A DNA stretch of 64,000 bases from Dyella sp. OK004 (GCF_900114495.1 NZ_FOZI01000001.1:329469-393468); one strand, 5' to 3'; shown: positions 19,601 to 29,161, counted from the stretch's first letter. Translations and numbers: made by a program. Notes: generated by a model from the sequence alone, not told the origin.

Positions 19601-22600
19601 TTCGGTGAGCAATGGCAGCGGCGGCGTCGCCATCGGCGTCAACACCAAAGTGAATGGTTTTGGTGGTGTCGCCATCGGCAATGTCGCCGATGTGGAAGGT
19701 CCCTTCGGCACCGCCATCGGCATGTTCTCGTACGCCAACGGCTGGCAGAGCACGGCGATCGGCGGCCTGTCGGCAGCTGATGGCATGGGCAGCACCGCGC
19801 TGGGTTCCGGCGCGTTCGCCAATGGCATCTTCGCGACGGCGGTGGGTGCGTCCTCGCAAGCCGGCGAAGTAAGCACCGCGGTCGGCAATGGCAGCATCGC
19901 CGGTATCGGCGCCACTTCGCTTGGCACCAACAGCTTGTCCGGCGACAACGGCACGGCGCTAGGCATCAATACCTGGGCCACCAGCCAGTCAGTCGCCGTG
20001 GGCCTGGAAAGCTGGGCCACTGGCGCGACCTCTACGGCCATCGGCTACAACAGCTATGGCGCCAACGACAACAGCACCGCAGTCGGCGGCAATGCGCGTG
20101 CGATGGCGGACAACAGCGTTGCGCTTGGCCAGGGTTCGTATGCGGATCGCGCAAACACGGTGTCGGTCGGCTCGGCGAAACCGTGGACCGATCTCGATGG
20201 CGTCACCACGCATCCGGCGATCGATCGGCAGATCACCAATGTCGCTGCGGGCACCGAAGCCACCGATGCGGTGAACGTATCGCAGCTCAACGCCGCCACG
20301 GCGAGTTCCAGCCATTACTTCAAGGCCAACGGCAACAGCGACGGTAGCGATGACGCCATTGCCGACGGCGAGTACGCCACCGCCGCAGGTGCAGGCAGCT
20401 ATGCCGCAGGCCAGGGCTCATCCGCGTTCGGCAGCGGCGCGAATGCACTTGGCACGCAGAGCACCGCCGCTGGTTATGGCAGCGTTGCTTCCGGCAACAA
20501 CAGCGCAGCGATGGGTTCGGCCGCACAAGCCACCGGCGAATCGAGCGTGGCACTCGGCGGCCAGACGCAGACAGGTGTCGATGCGAATGGCAATCCGGTC
20601 TACACGCCTACCGTCGCCTCGGGCAAGCAAGCGACGGCCGTCGGCGCCGGCGCGCTGGCCAAGGGCAACAACAGCATCGCCATGGGTCCCGCCAGCCAGG
20701 CCAACGGCGCCAACACCATCGCCATGGGTATGAATTCAGTCAGCAATGGCAGCGGCGGCGTCGCGATCGGCTCCGGCACCAAGGTCAATGGTTTCGGTGG
20801 CGTCGCCATCGGCAATGTCGCCGATGTGGAAGGACCGTTTGGCACAGCGATCGGCATGTTCTCGCTGGCGAGGGGATGGCAGAGCACGGCGCTCGGCGGC
20901 CTGTCGACGGCGGATGGCATGGGCAGCACAGCGGTGGGTGCCGGCGCCTGGGGCAACGGCTTGTTCAGTACCGCGCTGGGCGCGTCGTCGCAGGCCGGTG
21001 AAGTCAGTACCGCTGTCGGCAATGGCAGCACCGCCGGCGCAGTGGCGACCGCCGTGGGCACGAATAGTCGTTCCGACGACAACGGCACCGCGCTCGGCAT
21101 CAACACCTGGGCGAAGAACCAGTCGGTCGCCGTAGGCCTGGAAAGCTGGGCCACCGGCAATGTCGCCACCGCCATCGGCTACAACAGCTATGGCGCCAAC
21201 GACAACAGCACCGCGGTGGGTGGCAATGCGCGTGCGATGGCCGACAACAGTGTCGCGCTCGGCCAGGGTTCGTATGCGGATCGCGCGAATACGGTGTCGG
21301 TCGGTTCGGCGAAACCGTGGACCGATCTCGACGGCGTCACCACGCACCCGGCAATCGACCGCCAGATCGCCAACGTCGCTGCTGGCACCGAAGCGACCGA
21401 TGCGGTTAACGTGAAGCAGCTCAACGATGCCGTGAGCACGGTGGGCAGCGGTATCGCCAGCAGCGTCAAGTACGACGGCGCTGACAAGTCAACGATCACT
21501 TTGCAAGGCAACGGCGGCACCACGCTTACGCAGTTGCGTGCCGGCGCACTGTCGGCCAGCAGCACCGATGCGATCAACGGCAGCCAGCTCTATAACCTGG
21601 GCGATGGCATCGCGCAGATGTTGGGCGGCGGCGCAACCATGAATGCCAGCGGCCTGTTCGGGCCGGTCTACAACATCCAGGGCAGTCGCTATTACAGCGT
21701 CGGCGATGCACTGGGCGCGCTGGACGGCTCCATCGGCGCACTCACCAGTCGCGTCGATGCCATCGAGCAAAAACCGGGCAACAGCAATGCTGGCAATGGC
21801 AATGGCAATGGAAAGGGCAAGGGCAAGGGCAACACCAATGCCAGCGCCAGCATCAGCCATGTGGCCGCAGGAGATGGTCGCGGCACGGCGATCGGCCAAG
21901 GCAGCCTTGCCACCGATAGCCGCGATACGGCGGTCGGCCAGAACGCGATCATCCATGCCGACGGCAGTACCGCGCTGGGCAATAACACCGCCATCAGCGC
22001 AGCGGCCACCAACGCCGTCGCCGTCGGTGCGGACAGCTCGGCCACCGCTGCATCGGCCAGCGCCATCGGCCAGGGCGCACAGGCGACGGCGGCCAACAGT
22101 GTGGCGCTCGGTGCGGGCTCCGTAGCGGATCGCGCCAACAGCGTCTCGGTAGGTACTGCCAGCGCACAACGGCAGGTCACCAACGTAGCAGCCGGCACCG
22201 CTGCCACCGATGCAGCCAACGTCGGCCAGGTAGATGAAGCGTTGCAGACGGCCAAGAGCTACAGCGATGCCGGCAATGCGAAGACCTTGAGCGATGCGAA
22301 GGCCTATACCGACACCAAGCTCGGTAACGCGGTGAGCAGCACCGATTTCAATTCCTTCCGTAACCAGGTCAACGACCAGTTCCACACGATCAACACTCGT
22401 CTGGATCGCGTGGGTGCCATGGGCACCGCGATGGCCGGCATGGCCGGCGCGATCGCCGCCGCGCCCGGCACCGACAACAAGGTCAGTGCGGCGGTGGGCG
22501 GTTATCGCGGCCAGGGAGCACTGGCGGTGGGTTACGCCCATCGCATTGCGGGCAACGGCAGCGTGCTAGTCGGTGGAACCGTCGCGGGGGGCGGTGAATC

Positions 22601-22634
22601 CAGCGGAACGGTCGGCGTCAGCTTCGGCTGGTGA
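16650..22634 (+). CDS. Trimeric autotransporter adhesin (YadA/XadA type)
   Basis: A 1994-residue type Vc secreted adhesin. It starts at GTG 16650, preceded by GGGGAG, with an extended signal peptide (VNTIYSKVWSKSLGMLVVAS ... SELA) followed by a hydrophobic core to about residue 54. A very long head of ~14-residue YadA-like beta-roll repeats (A.G..AtA.G..S.A.G) follows, with neck motifs of the type RQITNVAAGTEATDAVN at about 225, 820, 1190, 1570 and 1840. Modules opening HYFKANG..DGSDDA occur three times; the last two are near-copies. A short stalk and a Gly/Asn/Lys linker lead to a second small head, a coiled coil and the four-strand membrane anchor ending FGW. It trimerises at the cell surface and mediates attachment. 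Confidence 0.95.
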   Translation: MNTIYSKVWSKSLGMLVVASELAHASGKGGATKRARSMMIGIALAAGLGAGQVHATETVAAPTVANAAIAPASASDGQPNPDGSFATGGGTAQGADATAIGNTSQAGAAGSTAVGANSKAKKISASAFGSNANAADTNATALGANTQALLATATAVGSNAQARATGATALGYDARVMDAASNGTALGTRSNVSAANAVALGADSKATRANTVSIGSAGNERQLTNVAAGTQATDAVNKAQLDALSDSTKDAQHYFKADGAKDGSDDAAISGDGALAAGKSANAQGWETMALGASAQAIGNASVAIGGESIAAGIGSTSVGQGSMSFGDSAVAVGQSAYSGGFGNTAVGAHASAEAEQAATALGALSVAAGMGSTAVGGGAEAYGPGSLVAGFGSGANGEAGVALGANSRAVAGGFNVAVGGYSTAIGVGAIGVGGNSLAYGQHALALGYNAAANSDGAIAIGGSEWTDSNGDGMPGLGESTFAEGQNAIALGNLAGASGAGAQAVGAGAIARGDNSTATGAGSLANGAASTATGALSIANGAQSSAHGYQSDAEGDYATATGSGSLALGTGSSAHGSGANAIGDYSVAEGYASVASGDHAIAQGGNSQATGDHAISIGGDSVSSGTGSVILGANGIAEGDYNTAVGAFSHTSGYGSSAFGAGAMANGGLALAVGTNSTSLSTGGIAIGTDSFAAGGDHTIAIGSISTATGQHGVAIGYYSTAAGDGSVAIGGSYALDPGTIGFDQNVGAWGRNSVAVGAGSSAQADGALALGAGAMAGGVNSTAIGINSVAYRDNTVSVGNDFTGVNRQITNVADGTEANDAVNVSQLHAATATANHYLKANGNNDGSDDAIADGQYAIAAGAGSYAAGLGAAAFGSGANALGAQSAAIGYGSVASGDNSTALGSAAQATGESSLALGGQAQQLDAAGNPATDANGNPIYTPTVASGKQSSAIGQGAQAVGDNSIAMGTASQANGGGAIAMGAGSVSNGSGGVAIGVNTKVNGFGGVAIGNVADVEGPFGTAIGMFSYANGWQSTAIGGLSAADGMGSTALGSGAFANGIFATAVGASSQAGEVSTAVGNGSIAGIGATSLGTNSLSGDNGTALGINTWATSQSVAVGLESWATGATSTAIGYNSYGANDNSTAVGGNARAMADNSVALGQGSYADRANTVSVGSAKPWTDLDGVTTHPAIDRQITNVAAGTEATDAVNVSQLNAATASSSHYFKANGNSDGSDDAIADGEYATAAGAGSYAAGQGSSAFGSGANALGTQSTAAGYGSVASGNNSAAMGSAAQATGESSVALGGQTQTGVDANGNPVYTPTVASGKQATAVGAGALAKGNNSIAMGPASQANGANTIAMGMNSVSNGSGGVAIGSGTKVNGFGGVAIGNVADVEGPFGTAIGMFSLARGWQSTALGGLSTADGMGSTAVGAGAWGNGLFSTALGASSQAGEVSTAVGNGSTAGAVATAVGTNSRSDDNGTALGINTWAKNQSVAVGLESWATGNVATAIGYNSYGANDNSTAVGGNARAMADNSVALGQGSYADRANTVSVGSAKPWTDLDGVTTHPAIDRQIANVAAGTEATDAVNVKQLNDAVSTVGSGIASSVKYDGADKSTITLQGNGGTTLTQLRAGALSASSTDAINGSQLYNLGDGIAQMLGGGATMNASGLFGPVYNIQGSRYYSVGDALGALDGSIGALTSRVDAIEQKPGNSNAGNGNGNGKGKGKGNTNASASISHVAAGDGRGTAIGQGSLATDSRDTAVGQNAIIHADGSTALGNNTAISAAATNAVAVGADSSATAASASAIGQGAQATAANSVALGAGSVADRANSVSVGTASAQRQVTNVAAGTAATDAANVGQVDEALQTAKSYSDAGNAKTLSDAKAYTDTKLGNAVSSTDFNSFRNQVNDQFHTINTRLDRVGAMGTAMAGMAGAIAAAPGTDNKVSAAVGGYRGQGALAVGYAHRIAGNGSVLVGGTVAGGGESSGTVGVSFGW
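19140..21420 (+). repeat. Tandem ~1.15-kb duplication within the adhesin head
   Basis: Two adjacent modules, about 19140-20290 and 20290-21420, encode nearly the same sequence. In the second half of each, matching bases lie exactly 1134 bases (378 codons) apart, and the block from YNSYGANDNSTAVGGNARAM through the DGVTTHPAIDRQI neck is essentially identical. At the front the offset is 1155 bases because module 1 has seven extra codons (QLDAAGNPAT region). Such a repeat can expand or contract by recombination without a frameshift. Confidence 0.9.
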
Positions 22635-22687
22635 TGCGGCGGCGCCGACCTGCCCAGACACAGGAAGGCGCCACCGGCCTGTCTTAC

Positions 22688-22740
22688 TCCGCCATGCACC
22701 CGCAACGGCATGGCGGAGCCCGGGCGCCGCATTGCCCGGG
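22688..22740 (+). other. Two tandem hairpins between adhesin and protease genes
   Basis: TCCGCCATGC (22688-22697) pairs perfectly with GCATGGCGGA (22708-22717). Directly after it comes a second stem, CCCGGGC with GCCCGGG, ending near 22740. No T-run follows, so this is at best a weak or Rho-assisted terminator. It could also protect the adhesin mRNA 3' end or attenuate read-through into the protease gene. Confidence 0.45.
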
Positions 22741-22801
22741 ATCCTCGCGGGGCCGCCCGGTTCCGTCTCATGACTTACTTTCTTTTGGGGAGTCTTACCG
22801 C

Positions 22802-24691
<1,890 letters not shown>

Positions 24692-24714
24692 CCGCACAAG
24701 GCTGTGTTGCAACC

Positions 24715-24742
24715 AACACCCCGGCCGTCGTGCCGGGGTGTT
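24715..24742 (+). terminator. Hairpin terminator after the subtilase gene
   Basis: AACACCCCGGC pairs with GCCGGGGTGTT around a six-base loop, 23 bases after the protease stop. The following T-tract is poor (ctgtt), so termination may be partial. Confidence 0.55.
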
Positions 24743-24754
24743 CTGTTATGAGGC

Positions 24755-24790
24755 AAAAAAAACGGTGGCGAAGCGCGGGCTTCGCCACCG
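24755..24790 (-). terminator. Minus-strand Rho-independent terminator between subtilase and oxyR
   Basis: A perfect 12-bp stem (CGGTGGCGAAGC with GCTTCGCCACCG, loop of four) is followed on the minus strand by eight T. No minus-strand protein gene ends here, which is the main reason to propose a small RNA. Confidence 0.85.
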
Positions 24791-24857
24791 TGGGAGGCCG
24801 CGCGCTTGCGGGGGGAGGGGCAAGAAGTGCGCGCGGTAATGGCCGGGGGGCGGCCAC
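24755..24857 (-). ncRNA. Candidate oxyR-divergent small RNA with C-rich loops
   Basis: No gene is present, yet the minus strand carries a promoter-like pair (TTGGAG 24894-24889, 18-base spacer, TAGATT 24870-24865) abutting an OxyR site, and a strong minus-strand terminator at 24755-24790. The implied transcript, about 103 nt from near 24857, folds into three stem-loops. A 6-bp stem UGGCCG/CGGCCA has a CCCCC loop. A stem CCGCGCG/CGCGCGG plus CUUGC/GCAAG has a 10-base CCCUCCCCCC loop. The third is the terminator. Size, orientation and OxyR control match the position of OxyS in enterics. C-rich loops able to pair with G-rich ribosome-binding sites are known from sX13-type RNAs of Xanthomonas. 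Function is inferred, and no homology search was possible. Confidence 0.55.
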
Positions 24858-24864
24858 GGGAGGA

Positions 24865-24930
24865 AATCTACGCCGCTCTTCGGTATTGCTCCAATTGATT
24901 GTTAGCATCGAAATCATAGATAGTAGCTAT
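24865..24930. promoter_or_regulatory. OxyR-type binding site and divergent promoters
   Basis: ATAGATAGTAGCTAT at 24916-24930 fits the OxyR half-site ATAGntnnnanCTAT at every defined base. Seven bases away, ATTGATTGTTAGCAT (24894-24908) matches it partly, giving the tandem spacing OxyR uses. On the plus strand TTGATT (24895-24900), 16 bases and TAGATA (24917-24922) form a possible oxyR promoter covered by the site, as expected for autorepression. On the minus strand the site ends at the -35 of the small-RNA promoter, the position used for activation. Confidence 0.65.
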
Positions 24931-24952
24931 CGAACCCGTACGGACCCTCGCC

Positions 24953-25903
24953 ATGAATCTGCGCGACCTGCACTACCTGGTGGCTCTGGCCGAACATCGC
25001 CATTTTGGGCGTGCCGCCGAGGCCAGTTTCGTCAGCCAGCCCACCCTCTCCACCCAGATCAAGAAGCTGGAAGAAGAGCTGGGCGTGCCGCTGGTGGAAC
25101 GCACGCCGCGCAAGGTGCTGCTCACCGAGACCGGCCGCGAGATCGCCCGCCGCGCGCGTGGCGTGCTGGCCGAGGTCGACGAGATCAAGGCCATCGCGCA
25201 ACGCACGCGCGATCCGGAATCAGGCACGTTGCGCCTTGGCATCTTCCCTACCCTCGGCCCGTATCTGCTGCCGCATCTGGTTCCGCTGGTACGCCAGCGT
25301 TTTCCACGGCTGGAACTGCTGCTGGTGGAGGAGAAGACCGAGCAGGTGATCAGGATGCTGCGCGAGGGTTCGCTCGATGTCGGCGTACTCGCCCTGCCCT
25401 TGCATGAGGACAGCCTGTATACGGAATTCCTGTTTGAGGAACCGTTTGTGCTGGCGGTGCCGGAGGCGCACCCGTTGGCGCACAAGAAGCAGCGCCTGAA
25501 GCTCGCCGATCTCGAGGACGAAAGCCTGCTGTTGCTGGAAGACGGCCACTGCATGCGCGATCAGGCGCTGGAAGTGTGTCATCTGGCCGGTGCGGGCGAG
25601 CGTTCCGGCTTCCGCGCGACCAGTCTCGAAACGCTGCGGCAGATGGTGGCGGCCAATGTCGGCATCACCTTGCTGCCCACGCTTGCGATCAAACCGCCGA
25701 TGGCACGCACCGACAACGTGCACTTGATCGAATTCTCAGGCCATCCACCCAGCCGCCGCATTGCCCTGGTTTGGCGCAAGAGTTCGTCGATGGGCCATTT
25801 CCTCAAAAGCTTCGCCGAAGTGATCCGCAGCATGCCGGCGGACCTGTTGCGTCCCGCGATCGGCGAGGCCAAACCGACCGGCCGCCGTCGCACGGCGGGC
25901 TGA
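24953..25903 (+). CDS. oxyR: Hydrogen-peroxide sensor, LysR-type regulator OxyR
   Basis: A 316-residue LysR-family regulator. The N-terminal winged helix-turn-helix is typical (MNLRDLHYLVALAEHRHFGRA, FVSQPTLSTQIKKLEEELG). The redox pair that defines OxyR is present: Cys200 in LLEDGHCMRDQ and Cys209, nine residues on, equivalent to Cys199/Cys208 of E. coli. It would activate peroxide-defence genes when this disulfide forms. No ahpC, ahpF or katG lies beside it, unlike in many Xanthomonas genomes. The matching binding site directly upstream indicates autoregulation. The last ~15 residues (KPTGRRRTAG) are a basic tail. Confidence 0.96.
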   Translation: MNLRDLHYLVALAEHRHFGRAAEASFVSQPTLSTQIKKLEEELGVPLVERTPRKVLLTETGREIARRARGVLAEVDEIKAIAQRTRDPESGTLRLGIFPTLGPYLLPHLVPLVRQRFPRLELLLVEEKTEQVIRMLREGSLDVGVLALPLHEDSLYTEFLFEEPFVLAVPEAHPLAHKKQRLKLADLEDESLLLLEDGHCMRDQALEVCHLAGAGERSGFRATSLETLRQMVAANVGITLLPTLAIKPPMARTDNVHLIEFSGHPPSRRIALVWRKSSSMGHFLKSFAEVIRSMPADLLRPAIGEAKPTGRRRTAG

Positions 25904-25955
25904 TTCTGTCATCCATAGCGAATGCAACCTGCGCTGAATTTGGCGCACTGACCGG

Positions 25956-25973
25956 CATGTGCATCTGCACATG
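25956..25973. promoter_or_regulatory. 18-base palindrome upstream of the deacetylase gene
   Basis: CATGTGCA and TGCACATG face each other across two bases, 53 bases after the oxyR stop and 160 bases before the deacetylase start. The size and symmetry suit a dimeric repressor or activator site. No family could be assigned. Confidence 0.3.
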
Positions 25974-26132
25974 AATCGCGGTAACAACTGCCTCATCCGC
26001 CCTTCAGATTTATCCCCGAACAATCCCGCCTATTCGCCCGAAACATGTGGATCTTGTGAAGGCTGAACGCGGCGTCTTAGGCCGCCAGTGAACGGGGGAC
26101 TGACATCGGATCAATGAGGTGGGTGCGAGCAT

Positions 26133-27113
26133 ATGCCGGGTATTTTTACCGTCTCACTGGATCTTGAACTGTATTGGGGCGTGCGCGATGTACGCAGCAT
26201 CCAGGACTACGAGGAGAATCTTCGTGGCGAGCGCCAGGCCATCCGCGAAATGCTGGCGCTGTTCGATGTGCACGGCGTGCACGCCACCTGGGCCACGCTG
26301 GGTTTCGTTTTTTTCACCGACATTGCCGAACTGCGCCCGCAGCTTCCGCGCGACACACCGGCCTATACCAAGCCACAGCTGTCGTCGTATCGCTATATCG
26401 ACGAGCACGCCTGGGGCGGCGACGATGAATACCATTTCGCGCCCGAGATGATCGATTTGATCCGTGGCTACCCTGGTCAGGAAATCGGTACCCACACGTT
26501 CTCGCACTATTACTGCCTGGAGGATGGGCAGACCATCGATGCGTTCAGGGCGGATCTGCGCGCCGCGGTCGATACCGCCAAAGCGCACGGCATCGATGTC
26601 GGCAGCCTGGTGTTCCCGCGCAACCAGGGCAACCCGGCGTATCTGCCGGTGCTGCAGGAGTTCGGCATCCAGTGCTATCGCGGCAATGAGAGCGCGCCGT
26701 TCTACCGGCCCAAGATTCACGGGCAGCAAAATGCACTGGTGCGCGGCTCGCGCCTGCTCGACGCTTATTTCAATGTGACCGGATACAACACGCACACGCT
26801 TGAGGAATGCGCACGCAGCCGCCCGTTCAACATTCCATCCAGCCGCTTCCTGCGGCCGTATTCGCCCGTATTCGCCTGGCTCGACGGCCTGCGCCTGCGC
26901 CGCATCAAGCGCGCGATGCATCACGCGGCGGTCAACCAGCAGCTGTTCCATTTGTGGTGGCACCCTCACAACTTCGGCGCGCATGTGGAACAGAACCAAC
27001 GCTTTCTCGCGCGGGTACTCGCCTATTACGCCGAGCTCAGGCAGCGCTATGGCATGCAGTCGCTGAATATGGGTGAGGTGTCGGCACTGTTGGAAGGTCT
27101 CCATGCCGGCTAA
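26133..27113 (+). CDS. Polysaccharide deacetylase family protein (NodB homology)
   Basis: A 326-residue cytoplasmic protein with the carbohydrate esterase 4 fold. Motif 1 is VSLDLELYWG (catalytic Asp10 region) and motif 2 is EIGTHTFSH, which supplies the HxxxH metal ligands. A late WWHPHNFG segment supplies the last conserved His. It lacks a signal peptide, so it probably acts on a nucleotide- or lipid-linked sugar inside the cell. A GAGGTGGG site precedes the ATG by about 9 bases. The next gene, a formyltransferase, overlaps it by 11 bases. A deformylase/formyltransferase relationship such as ArnD/ArnA is a plausible parallel but is not shown by sequence alone. Confidence 0.85.
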   Translation: MPGIFTVSLDLELYWGVRDVRSIQDYEENLRGERQAIREMLALFDVHGVHATWATLGFVFFTDIAELRPQLPRDTPAYTKPQLSSYRYIDEHAWGGDDEYHFAPEMIDLIRGYPGQEIGTHTFSHYYCLEDGQTIDAFRADLRAAVDTAKAHGIDVGSLVFPRNQGNPAYLPVLQEFGIQCYRGNESAPFYRPKIHGQQNALVRGSRLLDAYFNVTGYNTHTLEECARSRPFNIPSSRFLRPYSPVFAWLDGLRLRRIKRAMHHAAVNQQLFHLWWHPHNFGAHVEQNQRFLARVLAYYAELRQRYGMQSLNMGEVSALLEGLHAG

Positions 27114-27873
27114 GCCGCGCATCGTGATACTGGCTGGCGCCGGCCTTTCCACTCAGCTGATGTACCACGGCCTGTCCGACGGGTTCGATATCGCGGCCGT
27201 GGTGGTGGAGCAAAAGCCTTCTTCCGCAAAGATGATCCGGCACCGTGCGAAGAAACTGGGCTGGAGCGAAACCCTGGGGCAGATCGCCTTCATCGCTTTC
27301 AGCCGCTGGCTGGGCAAGGCTTCCCACGCGCGAGTGCAGCAGCTGTTGCAACGCTATGGCCTGAATGATGCGCCCATCCCTTCGCAGGCCATCACCAACG
27401 TGACGAGTGCAAATCAGCGCGAGGTGATCCGCCTGCTGCGCGAGCTCGCACCGGATGCCGTGGTAGTCAATGGCACCCGCATCCTGTCGAAGAAGCTGCT
27501 GACCTCGATCAAGGCACCCTTCCTCAACACGCATATGGGCATCACACCCGCCTATCGGGGCGTGCACGGCGGCTACTGGGCACTGGCCATGGACGACCGC
27601 GCACATTGCGGCGTCACTGTGCATCTGGTCGATCAGGGCGTGGATACCGGCGGCATTCTTTATCAGGCCACCGTCGACGTCGAAGTCGAGGACAACTTCG
27701 CTACCTATCCCATCCACCAGATCGCGAAAGCGATTCCGCTGATGCAGGCGGCGTTGCACGACGTGGCGGTGCAGCGATTGTCACCGCGCGAGGGCGAAGG
27801 CCCCTCGCGCCAGTGGTATCACCCCACCCTTCCCTTCTATCTGAAACAGCGGATGCTCAAGGGCATCAAGTAG
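27103..27873 (+). CDS. Formyltransferase family protein
   Basis: A 256-residue protein with the methionyl-tRNA/GAR formyltransferase fold. The catalytic Asn-His-Asp set can be read in [18 protein letters not shown] and in [11 protein letters not shown]. It lacks the C-terminal tRNA-binding domain of Fmt and is shorter and more divergent than PurN, so the acceptor is probably an amino sugar. The start is the ATG at 27103 ([14 protein letters not shown]), with GGAAGG ahead, 11 bases inside the deacetylase gene, implying coupled translation. The 3' end overlaps the convergent msrA gene by 8 bases. Confidence 0.82.
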   Translation: MPAKPRIVILAGAGLSTQLMYHGLSDGFDIAAVVVEQKPSSAKMIRHRAKKLGWSETLGQIAFIAFSRWLGKASHARVQQLLQRYGLNDAPIPSQAITNVTSANQREVIRLLRELAPDAVVVNGTRILSKKLLTSIKAPFLNTHMGITPAYRGVHGGYWALAMDDRAHCGVTVHLVDQGVDTGGILYQATVDVEVEDNFATYPIHQIAKAIPLMQAALHDVAVQRLSPREGEGPSRQWYHPTLPFYLKQRMLKGIK

Positions 27874-28519
27874 CGCCGAGCCCGATCGGGCAGCTCACGC
27901 CGGTGCCGCCAAGCCCGCAATAGCCATCCGGATGCTTGGAGAGATATTGCTGGTGCTCGTCTTCGGCAAAGTAGAACGGCCCGGCAGCACCGATCTCGGT
28001 AGTGATCTTGCCGTAGCCGGCGCGATCCAGTTCGGCCTGATAACGCTGTGCGGAAGCTTCGGCGGCAGCGAGCTGCGCCACGCTGGACGTATAGATGGCC
28101 GAACGGTATTGCGTACCGGTGTCGTTGCCCTGGCGCATACCCTGGGTGGGATCGTGACTTTCCCAGAATGTCTGCAGCAGCGTTTCCGTGTCGATCTGCT
28201 TCGGGTCGTAGACCACGCGCACCACCTCGGTGTGCCCGGTCTGGCCGGAACACACTTCGCGATAGGTCGGGTTTGCGGTGTAGCCACCGGCGTAACCGAC
28301 TGCCGTGGTCAGCACGCCGGGCAGCTTCCAGAACTTGCGTTCCGCGCCCCAGAAGCAGCCCATGCCGAGCACCAGCACTTCGCTGTCGGGAAATGCTTCC
28401 GCCAGCAAGGAACGCCCATGCACATGATGCGCATGCGCCGGAACGATCGATTGCTCGCGACCGGGCAAAGCGTCTTCGCGATGGGGCATGCGTTGTTTCC
28501 AGGCACCAATACCGAGCAT
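27866..28519 (-). CDS. msrA: Peptide methionine-(S)-S-oxide reductase
   Basis: A 217-residue repair enzyme that reduces the S-epimer of methionine sulfoxide in proteins. The catalytic motif GCFWGAE places the nucleophile at Cys55. The downstream YCG and GVSCP cysteines are the resolving pair seen in the E. coli-type enzyme, and the ~45-residue N-terminal extension also matches that type. An AGGAG site lies 7 bases before the ATG. It converges on the formyltransferase gene. Proximity to oxyR is notable, but they are not in one transcript. Confidence 0.96.
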   Translation of the reverse strand: MLGIGAWKQRMPHREDALPGREQSIVPAHAHHVHGRSLLAEAFPDSEVLVLGMGCFWGAERKFWKLPGVLTTAVGYAGGYTANPTYREVCSGQTGHTEVVRVVYDPKQIDTETLLQTFWESHDPTQGMRQGNDTGTQYRSAIYTSSVAQLAAAEASAQRYQAELDRAGYGKITTEIGAAGPFYFAEDEHQQYLSKHPDGYCGLGGTGVSCPIGLGAT

Positions 28520-28642
28520 GGCTAGTCTCCTGCTGTCTGCGAGCTTCTGAGATGGCGTCGATCCGGCATGCTCTCAATGGGCTTGCCCTCAATGGGCACG
28601 CGCTCGTTGGCATGTCCACAACGCCAGCACGCCTTCCGCGCC

Positions 28643-29161
28643 TCAGTAGCGCAGCAAGGCATGCAGCGGCGTATCTCCCGGCACTCGAAGGCGCCCTTGC
28701 AGGGCCTCCAGCTCGATCACCACGCTGGCGCCCACGCGTGTAGCGCCCAGCATGTCGACCAGCCGGCAGGCGGCGTCCAGGGTGCCACCGGTGGCGAGTA
28801 CGTCGTCGACGATCAATACCCTTTCGCCGGGACGCAGCGCATCGTTACGCGCCTCGAGCCGATCCTTGCCGTATTCCAGCGCGTAATCCACTGACACCAC
28901 CGGCGGCGGCAGCTTGTTGGGCTTGCGCAGCGGCACGAAGCCCGCGTGCAGTTTCTGCGCCAGCGCGGCACCGAAAATAAAACCGCGCGATTCGATGCCG
29001 CAGACAGCCTGCACGCCACTGCCCTGCCACGGCTCGGCCAGCGCGTCGATACAGCGCGCGAAACCGCCGGCATCGGCCAGCAGCGGTGTGATATCGCGAA
29101 AAACGACGCCGGGCTGGGGAAAGTCCGGCACGGCGCGAATCAGCGCCTCGATCTGTTTCAT
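28643..29161 (-). CDS. apt: Adenine phosphoribosyltransferase
   Basis: A 172-residue purine-salvage enzyme that converts adenine and PRPP to AMP. It shows the APRT start IRAVPDFPQPGVVFRDITPLL, the substrate loop GIESRGFIFG, LRKPNKLP, and the PRPP loop VLIVDDVLATGGT. Length and motifs match the bacterial family. It is followed upstream by a DUF2007 gene on the same strand at a 39-base gap, so the two may share a transcript. Confidence 0.96.
   Translation of the reverse strand: MKQIEALIRAVPDFPQPGVVFRDITPLLADAGGFARCIDALAEPWQGSGVQAVCGIESRGFIFGAALAQKLHAGFVPLRKPNKLPPPVVSVDYALEYGKDRLEARNDALRPGERVLIVDDVLATGGTLDAACRLVDMLGATRVGASVVIELEALQGRLRVPGDTPLHALLRY

Noticed and set aside
16900-21400. CRISPR-like or microsatellite array
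   Set aside because: The short periodic repeats are in-frame codons of beta-roll repeats in a single adhesin gene, with no spacer structure.
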